A stretch of DNA of 8,229 nucleotides, from positions 1 to 8,229 of the forward strand of contig JABEVA010000249.1 in the NCBI GenBank assembly GCA_013044065.1, in the 5' to 3' direction. The notes below the pieces were generated by a model. It searched no databases. It worked only from the letters and a program-made list of their open reading frames with translations, and was not told where the DNA came from. Source of the stretch: Phycisphaerae bacterium (GTDB lineage: Bacteria; Planctomycetota; Phycisphaerae; WQYP01). A program made the translations under genes and the position numbers. Below are positions 1 through 5,877 of this stretch, piece by piece (position 1 is the first letter of the stretch; each line of letters opens with the position of its first letter).

Positions 1-126
1 GCCGATGTCATACCATACGCAAGGTCATCGTGTCAATGCCGCAAATGCGAATATTGTCGTATTAGTAATGGCCATTATTTTATATGATTTCGCCCTGCGT
101 GAGGGCCGGCTTGGCTGCTCGGGGGT

Positions 127-155
127 TTGCAAAAAATCGTTCTAGCCATCATACT
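127..155 (+). promoter_or_regulatory. Candidate sigma70-type promoter for rpsT
   Basis: TTGCAA (127-132) and CATACT (150-155) are separated by 17 bp. Each matches four of six positions of the housekeeping -35 and -10 consensus. This would start transcription near 162 and give a leader of about 70 nt before the GTG start. The match is modest, and promoter consensus in this lineage is not certain. Confidence 0.3.
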
Positions 156-174
156 CTTGGTCTTGATTCCGGCA

Positions 175-208
175 GATCACTGTGATCAGGCCCCGGTCGG
201 TGTGACCG
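175..208 (+). promoter_or_regulatory. Tandem hairpins in the rpsT leader
   Basis: Two perfect inverted repeats lie just before the Shine-Dalgarno of rpsT. The first has arms GATCAC (175-180) and GTGATC (182-187) around a single base, so as DNA it is a 13-bp dyad. The second has arms CGGTC (194-198) and GACCG (204-208) around a 5-nt loop. S20 synthesis is autoregulated at the level of translation in E. coli, so leader structure is plausible here, but conservation cannot be judged from one sequence. The first dyad could equally be a protein-binding operator. Confidence 0.35.
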
Positions 209-232
209 TACAATGTTAAGCAGGAGTGTTTC

Positions 233-514
233 GTGGCCCATTCGTTATCGGCAAACAAGAGAATTAGACAGAATGCCAAGCGGCGGCTCCGCAATCGCTT
301 GCAGAAGAAAAACGTAAAATTGCACATTCGCAAGGTGGAGGAGTTGTTGGTTAAAAAAGATGCGACGGCAGCGGCCACGGCCATCAGAGATGCGCAAAGA
401 ACTCTCGATCGTATGGGGGTAAAAAAGGCTTTGCATCCCAATACTGTGGCCCGTCGCAAGAGCAGAATGGCCCGTCGGCTTAACGCGGTGATGAAAGCCG
501 CATCTGCGGGTTAA
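233..514 (+). CDS. rpsT: 30S ribosomal protein S20
   Basis: S20 is a primary binding protein of the small ribosomal subunit; it contacts 16S rRNA early in 30S assembly. The 93-residue product is close to the usual 80-90. It shows the family signature: M-A-H-S-L-S-A-N-K-R-I-R-Q-N opening, then dense Arg/Lys helices (K-R-R-L-R-N-R-L), a central variable helix, and a C-terminal stretch with H-P-N-T-V-A-R-R-K-S-R-M followed by Ala-rich sequence. The start is GTG at 233, backed by AGGAG at 222-226 six bases upstream; the encoded N-terminus matches the family exactly. A candidate promoter and two hairpins precede it. The next gene begins 57 nt downstream on the same strand, so the two may be co-transcribed. 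Confidence 0.97.
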   Translation: MAHSLSANKRIRQNAKRRLRNRLQKKNVKLHIRKVEELLVKKDATAAATAIRDAQRTLDRMGVKKALHPNTVARRKSRMARRLNAVMKAASAG

Positions 515-571
515 CTCGGCCTTCGCATCTGGCCCGGATCTCCATCAGATCGCCATCAAGCTGGATATCGC

Positions 572-1186
572 ATGAACGTGCGCGAACGCCTGCTTTCGCC
601 GGTTGGTCAACCCTGCCGGCACTTTGTATCGCGTGCCGGATGCAAGCTGGATGCCGCCTTTTCCACATTCAAAATTGCCGGGGCTGGGGCGGTGGCGGCC
701 GATTTGGGGTCCAATATCGGCGGATTTGTCGATTGCCTTTTACAACGCGGTGCCTCCAGGGTGTACGCGTTGGATACCGGCTATGGGGTACTGGCGTGGA
801 AACTACGGAAGGATCCACGCGTTTGTGTGATGGAGCGCACCAATGCCCTCTTCGCCACTCTCTCCGAGGCGGTGGATATAGTCACGATTGATGTCGGTTG
901 GACGCGGCAAGAAAAAATTCTGCCCGTAGCGGCAAAACTACTGCGACGAGCATCGAATGGCCGGGGGCCGGGAGCCATCATCAGCCTTTTTAAGCCCCAA
1001 TATGAATCCGAATTGGCCAAGGTACAGCGCGGGGTACTGACTCCGGAGCAATCATTAGCGGTTCTGCAGGCTGCAACAGATCGTATTGAAGCGACGGGCT
1101 TGATCATCCGCGGTCTGGTCGAAAGTCCGATACGGGGCCAAGGCGGCAATATGGAATTTCTATTGTGGCTTGAAACTCCGTTTTAG
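572..1186 (+). CDS. TlyA/FtsJ-like RNA methyltransferase without S4 domain
   Basis: A 204-residue SAM-dependent methyltransferase of the RrmJ/FtsJ fold, closest in style to TlyA, which 2'-O-methylates rRNA. Visible motifs: V-S-R-A-G-C-K-L (19-26), SAM-binding D-L-G-S-N-I-G-G-F (44-52), Y-A-L-D-T-G-Y-G-V-L-A-W-K-L-R (65-79), V-T-I-D-V (104-108), L-F-K-P-Q-Y-E (139-145) and G-N-M-E-F-L-L (192-198). The catalytic tetrad K-D-K-E is present as K25, D107, K141 and E195, with spacing like TlyA. Typical TlyA proteins are about 250-270 residues and begin with a roughly 60-residue S4 domain; here the protein starts just ahead of the methyltransferase domain. The only usual start in this frame after the rpsT stop is ATG 572, with no clear Shine-Dalgarno, so the S4 domain is truly absent locally. 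The RNA target is unknown. Confidence 0.88.
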   Translation: MNVRERLLSPVGQPCRHFVSRAGCKLDAAFSTFKIAGAGAVAADLGSNIGGFVDCLLQRGASRVYALDTGYGVLAWKLRKDPRVCVMERTNALFATLSEAVDIVTIDVGWTRQEKILPVAAKLLRRASNGRGPGAIISLFKPQYESELAKVQRGVLTPEQSLAVLQAATDRIEATGLIIRGLVESPIRGQGGNMEFLLWLETPF

Positions 1187-1222
1187 GCTTGCCGTCATTT
1201 TCTGTGGTCGGGTCGTCCACCT

Positions 1223-1259
1223 TAACCCAGTGCTCTCGATATTCGTCGGCATTGGGTTA
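1223..1259. repeat. Large imperfect palindrome before the sensor kinase gene
   Basis: The arms TAACCCAGTGC (1223-1233) and GCATTGGGTTA (1249-1259) are complementary over 11 positions apart from one G-T pair. The 15-nt centre contains a further small dyad, CGA-TAT-TCG. No T-run follows on either strand, so a classical intrinsic terminator is unlikely. It lies between the methyltransferase stop and the kinase start, about 85 bp before the latter, and its right edge overlaps a TACAAT sequence (1258-1263) that could be a -10 element. It may be an operator or a hairpin ending the rpsT transcript. Confidence 0.45.
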
Positions 1260-1263
1260 CAAT
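1258..1263 (+). promoter_or_regulatory. Possible -10 element for the two-component operon
   Basis: TACAAT matches five of six -10 positions and would start transcription about 70-75 nt before the kinase ATG. No convincing -35 lies 16-18 bp upstream, so a promoter here would need an activator or a different sigma factor. It overlaps the right arm of the 1223-1259 palindrome. Confidence 0.22.
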
Positions 1264-1342
1264 GGAATTGGCATAGGGGATGTGGTGTTGCAGCCGGGCC
1301 ATCGTGATATGGTACGCATGAGAGCAAACGGAGTCGGCGATA

Positions 1343-2824
1343 ATGGTTGAAAAGAGCACCTTGCACATTCCTAGCTTCCCTACCTCCGGCACTTTATTTT
1401 CCGGGTTTACACTACTGCTGGTTTGCGTGGATGAAAACTTCAACGTCATCCGGATCAATCCAGCGTTGGCAGCGCTGTTGGGAACCGACATGGCCGAGGC
1501 GAGGAACAAATCGGTTTGGCAGCATGTGATTACTGGTGTAGACGGCGACCAGATCGAAAAGCGTTTAGCGTACCTGCCGGATGACGAACCCGGTCTATGG
1601 TTTGCCAGCGAACTGGGCCGTGCGGATCAACGCGGGTTGATCAGTTGGCATTTGGTACGACTCCGGTGCACGGCCCCGGACCAGCCCAGTATGGTGTTTT
1701 CAGGGGTGGACATAACCGCAATGCTGCATGCGGAACAGCAGCGCCAGGCGACGGCAATACAAGCCCGCGCCATTGTGCGCACGGCGGTGGATGCCATTAT
1801 CGTGATTAATCAGCGGGGATGTATTGAATTGTTTAATCCGGCGGCGGAAAAACTATTCGGATATCCGGCAGCGGAAGCCATCAGCCAAAATGTGAGTATT
1901 CTTATGCCGGAGCCGTATGCTTCAGAGCACAATCTTTATATGGAAAATTATCTTGAGACCGGCGTCGCCAGCATTATTGGCATTGGTCGTGAGGTGACCG
2001 GGCGAAAGAAAGACGGCAGCCTGTTTCCGATGCATCTGTCGGTGGGCGAATTCCAATTGGAGGACGGCCGACACTTTGCCGGCATTGTCCGCGATCGTAC
2101 GGAGGTGAATCGAATGCAGGCTCAGATCATCGAAGTCAGCGATCGTGAAAAGCAACTCATAGGACAGGACTTGCATGATGGTGTGGGACAGGTGCTTTCC
2201 GGAGCAGCGTTTTTGGCTAAGGCCTTAAGTACCCGGCTGCGGAAGAAGTCTCCGAGCGAATCGGCCCAGGCGGAACAATTGGCTACGCTCATCTCCAGTG
2301 CAATTTCGCAAAACCGCCAACTTTCCCGTGGCTTGCAGCCGCTTACCAATGCCGATGAGCTGCCCAGCGCGTTAGAGGCCCTGGCTATGCAATTGGAAAC
2401 GGTGTCTTCGGTCAAATGTGCCGTAAGAGTGCGTGATTGGCCGCGGGGCATGGATTTAAGCACCTCCACGCATTTGTACCGCATCGCCCAGGAGGCGATG
2501 AACAACGCCACCAAACATGCTCACGCTAAACAGGTGGAAGTTGGCTTGAAGGTAGCGCCCTCCGGCCTTCGTTTGACGATTCGGGACGATGGCGTAGGTT
2601 TGGTGCGGGCCAATTATCGGCGAAAAGGACTGGGATTGAGTATCATGCAGTATCGGGCACGGGCTATCGGTGGACGACTTGATATTCGAAGCACGCATGG
2701 AAATGGCACCACAATTATCTGTGAAATTGAACATCCCGTTGGCAGGCAAGGAAAAAAGAATCATGGCCCAACCAAAAAAACAGATAAAATCAGTAAAACC
2801 AGCCAAGCCCCAGCCTCGGACTAA
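1343..2824 (+). CDS. PAS-PAS sensor histidine kinase with FixL-like haem PAS and HisKA_3 core
   Basis: A 493-residue sensor kinase without membrane segments, probably cytoplasmic. Residues about 15-130 form a first PAS domain; 140-255 form a second. PAS2 closely resembles the FixL haem domain: L-M-P-E-P-Y-x-x-E-H puts H196 at the haem-ligand position (His200 in Bradyrhizobium FixL), and I-I-G-I-G-R puts R216 exactly 20 residues later, matching oxygen-binding Arg220. Pocket residues I211, I214, M230, L232 and V234 also line up, but the propionate contacts Arg206 and His214 of FixL are N202 and S210 here. A short helical linker leads to HisKA_3 with phosphoacceptor H278 in D-L-H-D-G-V-G-Q. The ATPase has an N-box (N387/N388), D-D-G-V-G-L (415-420) and K-G-L-G-L-S-I-M (428-435). 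The start ATG has CGGAG nine bases upstream. A Lys-rich tail (467-493) overlaps the next gene, its likely partner. Haem and oxygen sensing are inferred from residues. Confidence 0.93.
   Translation: MVEKSTLHIPSFPTSGTLFSGFTLLLVCVDENFNVIRINPALAALLGTDMAEARNKSVWQHVITGVDGDQIEKRLAYLPDDEPGLWFASELGRADQRGLISWHLVRLRCTAPDQPSMVFSGVDITAMLHAEQQRQATAIQARAIVRTAVDAIIVINQRGCIELFNPAAEKLFGYPAAEAISQNVSILMPEPYASEHNLYMENYLETGVASIIGIGREVTGRKKDGSLFPMHLSVGEFQLEDGRHFAGIVRDRTEVNRMQAQIIEVSDREKQLIGQDLHDGVGQVLSGAAFLAKALSTRLRKKSPSESAQAEQLATLISSAISQNRQLSRGLQPLTNADELPSALEALAMQLETVSSVKCAVRVRDWPRGMDLSTSTHLYRIAQEAMNNATKHAHAKQVEVGLKVAPSGLRLTIRDDGVGLVRANYRRKGLGLSIMQYRARAIGGRLDIRSTHGNGTTIICEIEHPVGRQGKKNHGPTKKTDKISKTSQAPASD
2748..2752 (+). 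promoter_or_regulatory. Ribosome binding site for the response regulator, inside the kinase gene
   Basis: AAGGA ends ten bases before the ATG at 2763 and supports that start. A competing site, GGGA at 2828-2831, sits six bases before ATG 2838, just after the kinase stop. Either way the regulator is likely to be translationally coupled to the kinase. Confidence 0.45.
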
Positions 2825-3653
2825 GCCGGGACGTGGTATGACGCCAGCTTTTTCAGTACGGCCGGCGTCGGTAACGTCTGCGCCGCTAAAACCAAAGACG
2901 ACCGCGCCGTCGAGTTCGAGCGCGGGTTCCCAGCAGCGCCCCAGGCCTCCGCTGCCATCGGTGGTCCCCGCGTCCGTTCCCATGGCCAGGCCGTTGGCTG
3001 TTGCAGTTGCCAAGCAGCGGATTTTTATTGTCGATGATCACCCCATTGTGCGCCAGGGTATGAAGCAGCTCATTGAATCCGCCGGCGACCTGGTGGTGTG
3101 CGGTGAGGCGGCCACCGGCGACGAGGCTGTGGAGGCGGTGGGCAAGCTCAAGCCGCAGTTGGTGGTGGCGGATTTGTCTCTGCCGGGCAAACCGGGCATT
3201 GAGGTGATCAAGGATATTAAAGCCCGTTGGCCCGAAATCTACATTCTGGTGGTTTCCATGCATGAAGAGAGCATGTATGCCGAGCGTGTCTTGCGGGCTG
3301 GAGCCATGGGCTATGTGATGAAGCAGGAAGCGCAGGGGAAAATTTTGCTGGCCATCCGCCGCATTCTCTCCGGTCAGGTCTATGTGAGTGATCGGATCGC
3401 CTCCCGAGTGCTGCGGCAGCTTACCGCCGGCGGCCATGCCCAGCCGAAGTCATCGCTGGAGTTGCTGACCGACCGCGAATTGGAAATTTTTCACGCCATT
3501 GGCGATGGCAAAACCGTGCGGGTCATTGCGCAAATGCTGCACCTGAGCGTCAAAACTGTGGAGGCGCACCGCGAGCACATCAAAAATAAGCTCCAACTTT
3601 CCAGCAGCAATGAGTTGTTGCGCATGGCCGTCCAGCGGGCCATGGAGCAATAG
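2763..3653 (+). CDS. NarL/FixJ-family response regulator with N-terminal extension
   Basis: Transcription regulator that should be phosphorylated by the adjacent kinase. From ATG 2763 it has 296 residues against about 210-220 for typical NarL proteins. Residues 1-84 are rich in Pro, Lys, Ala and Ser and look disordered. The receiver domain begins near 86: acidic pair D91/D92 in I-V-D-D-H-P, phosphoacceptor D137 in V-V-A-D-L-S-L-P-G, switch Ser165 (V-V-S-M-H) and K187 (V-M-K-Q-E). The C-terminal LuxR-type helix-turn-helix spans about 235-280, with L-T-D-R-E-L-E-I-F and the recognition stretch L-S-V-K-T-V-E-A-H. ATG 2763 overlaps the kinase gene by 62 nt; ATG 2838 would give 271 residues, no overlap, and also has a fair ribosome binding site. 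The frame stays open back to an ATG at 2670, but that start has no support. Target promoters are unknown. Confidence 0.93.
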   Translation: MAQPKKQIKSVKPAKPQPRTKPGRGMTPAFSVRPASVTSAPLKPKTTAPSSSSAGSQQRPRPPLPSVVPASVPMARPLAVAVAKQRIFIVDDHPIVRQGMKQLIESAGDLVVCGEAATGDEAVEAVGKLKPQLVVADLSLPGKPGIEVIKDIKARWPEIYILVVSMHEESMYAERVLRAGAMGYVMKQEAQGKILLAIRRILSGQVYVSDRIASRVLRQLTAGGHAQPKSSLELLTDRELEIFHAIGDGKTVRVIAQMLHLSVKTVEAHREHIKNKLQLSSSNELLRMAVQRAMEQ

Positions 3654-4001
3654 CCAACAGAATCCTGCACGGATCGCGCACAATTGTCGTTGTTTGCACG
3701 CATGAAGCACCTGATCTGGCCGTCGCGGATTTTCTTGCAAGAGCCAAAAGTATCAACGAAGATGTGCTCCCTTCCCGCGCCAAGTTCGGCTCCATCATGG
3801 TTCGCGGCGTGAGGCACCATCCGTTGGTGCCTTGGTCGCGGTCAGCCAGCATTGCTTTCAAGTTGGATCAAGGCTTCGTTGGCGGTGCCGCCTTCTGTTG
3901 CTCAGCGACGACCATTCGCGACGGATATGCGCCTCGCGTGGTCGTTGTGGTCGGGCGAAATTCCCGGGTGAACATCGTTTGCGGTGGTTTCGTGGCGCTG
4001 T
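3654..4001. other. Convergent intergenic region, no supported gene
   Basis: This 348-nt gap separates the 3' ends of the response regulator (plus strand) and rsmA (minus strand). One plus-strand frame is open throughout and ends at 4030 inside rsmA. It reads partly like protein (T-I-V-V-V-C-T-H-E-A-P-D-L-A-V-A-D-F-L-A-R-A) with mildly GC-rich third positions, but has no ATG or GTG before GTG 3764 and no ribosome binding site, and I recognise no family. It may be a decayed gene or chance. The only clear structure is the hairpin at 3812-3832. No tRNA-like or T-rich terminator sequence is visible. Confidence 0.5.
3812..3832. terminator. Hairpin between convergent genes, possible terminator
   Basis: Perfect 8-bp stem with arms AGGCACCA (3812-3819) and TGGTGCCT (3825-3832) and a 5-nt loop. 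It lies near the middle of the convergent gap, where a bidirectional terminator would be expected. Neither strand has a T-tract after it, so termination would not be of the classical intrinsic kind. Confidence 0.35.
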
Positions 4002-4907
4002 CTACGCAGGAAGCAATTCGGACATACTGATGAAATCGGAAGGGGCAAGCTCGGCGGGCCGGGAATTGGGGTTGATGCCGATGGCCTGAATGTCCGCGAT
4101 AACGCGTGGCAAATTTTCCGGGTGCAGACCATGGCGGATGGCGTTGGCGAGAGTTTGTCGGCGATGGGCAAATAAGGCCGCCAGCAATCGCTGCAAGGGC
4201 AGTACATCGGGAATGGCGGCAAATCGGTTTGGTTGGGGAATGATGCGCACCAGAGCGGATCTCACCTTGGGCGGGGGCCAAAAACATTGGCGGTCGATGG
4301 GGCGGAGAATCTCGATCGTGGCCAGGACTTGAAGCAAAATTCCCAGTGCGCCATAGTCACGGGTACCGGGGCCGGCGACCATGCGTTTGGCGACCTCCCA
4401 CTGCACGGTAAATGCCAGGCAATCCAATTGCAATGGCCCTGGGGTGGGCGCGCGGCTTTGCGTCCACAGAGCCACCAGCAATTCCGCGATGAGCGGGCTG
4501 GCGGCGTTGTAGGGCAGGTTGGAAACCAATTTGAGCCGCGAGAGATTGTGGGTGTGGCGCAATTCGCTCAAGCTGGCGATTAACTGGGGGTTCAGGCAAT
4601 GCTTTCCGGCCAGGGCATCGGCATGAAGCCAGCGAACATTGGCTAGAGTGTGCCAATGGGCCGCAGCGGCTTGCAGCAAAGGACCATCGATATCAACAGC
4701 CAGCACGTAACCGGCTTGCCGGGCCAGTACGGCGGTAAGATTGCCCACGCCGGGACCAACTTCCAATACCAGATCGTCGCCTGTGAGGTGGGCGGCGGCG
4801 GCAATGGTTTCGAGCATGTTGTCGTCGAGCATAAAATGTTGGCCGAAACGGTGCCGCGGTGACGCCCCAGCGGCTTGGAGAATGTTCTGGATATCCTGTT
4901 TGCGCAT
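4002..4907 (-). CDS. rsmA: 16S rRNA dimethyladenosine transferase
   Basis: RsmA (KsgA) dimethylates two adjacent adenines in the 3'-terminal helix of 16S rRNA, a late checkpoint of 30S assembly. The 301-residue product is slightly longer than the usual 260-280. Motifs in order: R-F-G-Q-H-F-M-L-D-D (20-29), SAM-binding L-E-V-G-P-G-V-G-N-L-T (48-58), acidic D72/D74 at the ribose-binding strand end, catalytic N-L-P-Y (130-133), F-W-P-P-P-K-V-R-S (209-217), F-x-x-R-R-Q-T-L-x-N (246-255) and the C-terminal R-P-A-E-L-x-x-x-D-F (283-292). A short insertion near 148-160 separates the core strands. Start ATG at 4907 is preceded by AGGCGG four bases away. It is the last gene of the minus-strand block, 42 nt after the preceding gene's stop. 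The 3' end faces the response regulator across a 348-nt gap. Confidence 0.96.
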   Translation of the reverse strand: MRKQDIQNILQAAGASPRHRFGQHFMLDDNMLETIAAAAHLTGDDLVLEVGPGVGNLTAVLARQAGYVLAVDIDGPLLQAAAAHWHTLANVRWLHADALAGKHCLNPQLIASLSELRHTHNLSRLKLVSNLPYNAASPLIAELLVALWTQSRAPTPGPLQLDCLAFTVQWEVAKRMVAGPGTRDYGALGILLQVLATIEILRPIDRQCFWPPPKVRSALVRIIPQPNRFAAIPDVLPLQRLLAALFAHRRQTLANAIRHGLHPENLPRVIADIQAIGINPNSRPAELAPSDFISMSELLPA

Positions 4908-4949
4908 CCGTCCGCCTGACCAACAAAGCCTGGAAGTGGGGTGGAGAAT

Positions 4950-5867
4950 TCAATCGGATCGAAGCTTGATCAGAATTTCCGCGGGCCGTCGCCGACGGAT
5001 ACCTCCTGCCACGCTGGTATGCGCCCCCAGCACCTGAATGTTGGTGATGGTGACCCGCCGGTACCGAAACGAAATGGTAAGGGGAAAGGGCTTTCCGGCC
5101 AGGATATCGCGGATGGAAGCGATCACTTGCGGTCCGGCGGTGCGGGCATAGCCGGCACCGGCATACATGGCGATCATACGTTGAATGGAGGGGGTCAGGT
5201 GAGGCAAGACGTCCGAAAGGCGACTGGTAATTAGAGTTGGCGGCAGGGGGGCAAGGCCAAGGTGTAAGGACTCAATGACAAGGCGCCCCAAGGGTGACTG
5301 CGTCATACTATGAGGGAGGGTGGCCACACTGATGGTGGCGCTGGCTACGGAATTGCCGATGGCGGTATGCACCACGGCGGCGATGGTGATTTTGCCATTT
5401 TGCAGGCGCACAAACGGGGCTTGAAATCCGTGGGACTTAGACACGGCCGGCTCGGCGGGGTGGGCGCTGCCGGAGGTCTGGCCATAAGCCAGAGCCAGCA
5501 GGCTGTTGATTTGCGCAGCGGTAATACGCCAGGTGATGCGGGAGAGTGTCGGGTCTTGGGCGGAATTGCGCAAATTGAGCAGGGCGGCCTGGGCTTGGCC
5601 CGCCTGATGCTGGGTCAATTGGCTGTTGGGGTTCATGGGCCGATACCACGGAGGCGTGGCCAGCATTAAAAGCCAGGTGAAGCCCCAAAGTATCAACGCT
5701 AGCACCAGCAGGGTTAACAGCCAGCCGGTGAAGGTGCGGGGCAATAAGCCGCGCCGGCGAGCGGGGGCAAAGTTGTTGGCACCGGCCTGGGTAAAGCCCG
5801 CCAGGTTTGAAGATGAAAAGGTGTTTTTCAGTGCAATCCCCTTACGGTTGTGGTAACACGTCGCCAA
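4950..5867 (-). CDS. Unrecognised single-pass membrane protein
   Basis: I do not recognise a family. The product has about 305 residues: a short basic N-terminus (R-R-R-G near 37-40), one strong hydrophobic segment (about 47-70), then a largely beta-predicted domain presumably outside the membrane. Two landmarks are W-R-I-T-A-A-Q-I-N-S-L-L-A (113-125) and P-F-V-R-L-Q-N-G-K-I-T-I-A-A (151-164). This layout, an anchor followed by an 'x-I-N-x-L-L' motif and an 'R-L-x-x-G-K-I-T' strand, recalls lipid-binding-like exported domains such as YpmS or LmeA-type proteins, but that is a resemblance only. The start is uncertain: TTG at 5867 has no ribosome binding site, whereas CTG at 5831 has AAGGGG six bases upstream (293 residues). 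It begins 10 nt after the DUF192 stop, so the two are probably co-transcribed and translationally coupled. Confidence 0.75.
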   Translation of the reverse strand: MATCYHNRKGIALKNTFSSSNLAGFTQAGANNFAPARRRGLLPRTFTGWLLTLLVLALILWGFTWLLMLATPPWYRPMNPNSQLTQHQAGQAQAALLNLRNSAQDPTLSRITWRITAAQINSLLALAYGQTSGSAHPAEPAVSKSHGFQAPFVRLQNGKITIAAVVHTAIGNSVASATISVATLPHSMTQSPLGRLVIESLHLGLAPLPPTLITSRLSDVLPHLTPSIQRMIAMYAGAGYARTAGPQVIASIRDILAGKPFPLTISFRYRRVTITNIQVLGAHTSVAGGIRRRRPAEILIKLRSD

Positions 5868-5877
5868 CTCGGACGGT

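Larger units (their letters stand above)
1..232. other. Upstream region and leader of rpsT
   Basis: No gene can be firmly assigned here. A short plus-strand frame is open from the window edge to a stop at 143-145, with an ATG at 5. It would encode about 46 residues including a hydrophobic stretch (I-V-V-L-V-M-A-I-I-L). It could be a small protein or the tail of an upstream gene, but no ribosome binding site is visible and chance is likely. A perfect 12-bp palindrome, TAATGGCCATTA, lies at 66-77 in a locally AT-rich stretch. The second half (about 160-232) is the probable untranslated leader of rpsT, with two short hairpins described separately. Confidence 0.4.

Noticed and set aside
175..187. 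CRP- or FNR-type operator at the GATCAC/GTGATC dyad.
   Set aside because: The half-sites point the wrong way for CRP (TGTGA-N6-TCACA), and the spacing does not fit the FNR box (TTGAT-N4-ATCAA).
233..1186. Read-through fusion of S20 to the methyltransferase: both genes share a frame and no further stop occurs in the 57-nt gap.
   Set aside because: Nineteen codons without a stop is quite likely by chance at this GC content, the rpsT stop is an ordinary TAA, and both proteins are complete as separate units.
1267..1295. Sigma54 promoter from TTGGCA and TTGCA before the kinase gene.
   Set aside because: The GG and GC elements of those two boxes are 18 nt apart, not 10; the alternative GG at the right distance matches the rest of the -24 box poorly.
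2670..2762. Response regulator starting at ATG 2670.
   Set aside because: It would overlap the kinase ATPase domain by 155 nt without a ribosome binding site; 2763 and 2838 are far better starts.
3868..4287. Minus-strand open frame overlapping rsmA (and similar antisense frames within guaA, the regulator and the kinase).
   Set aside because: These are shadows of well-supported genes in other frames, with Arg/Pro/His-rich composition typical of out-of-frame GC-rich DNA.
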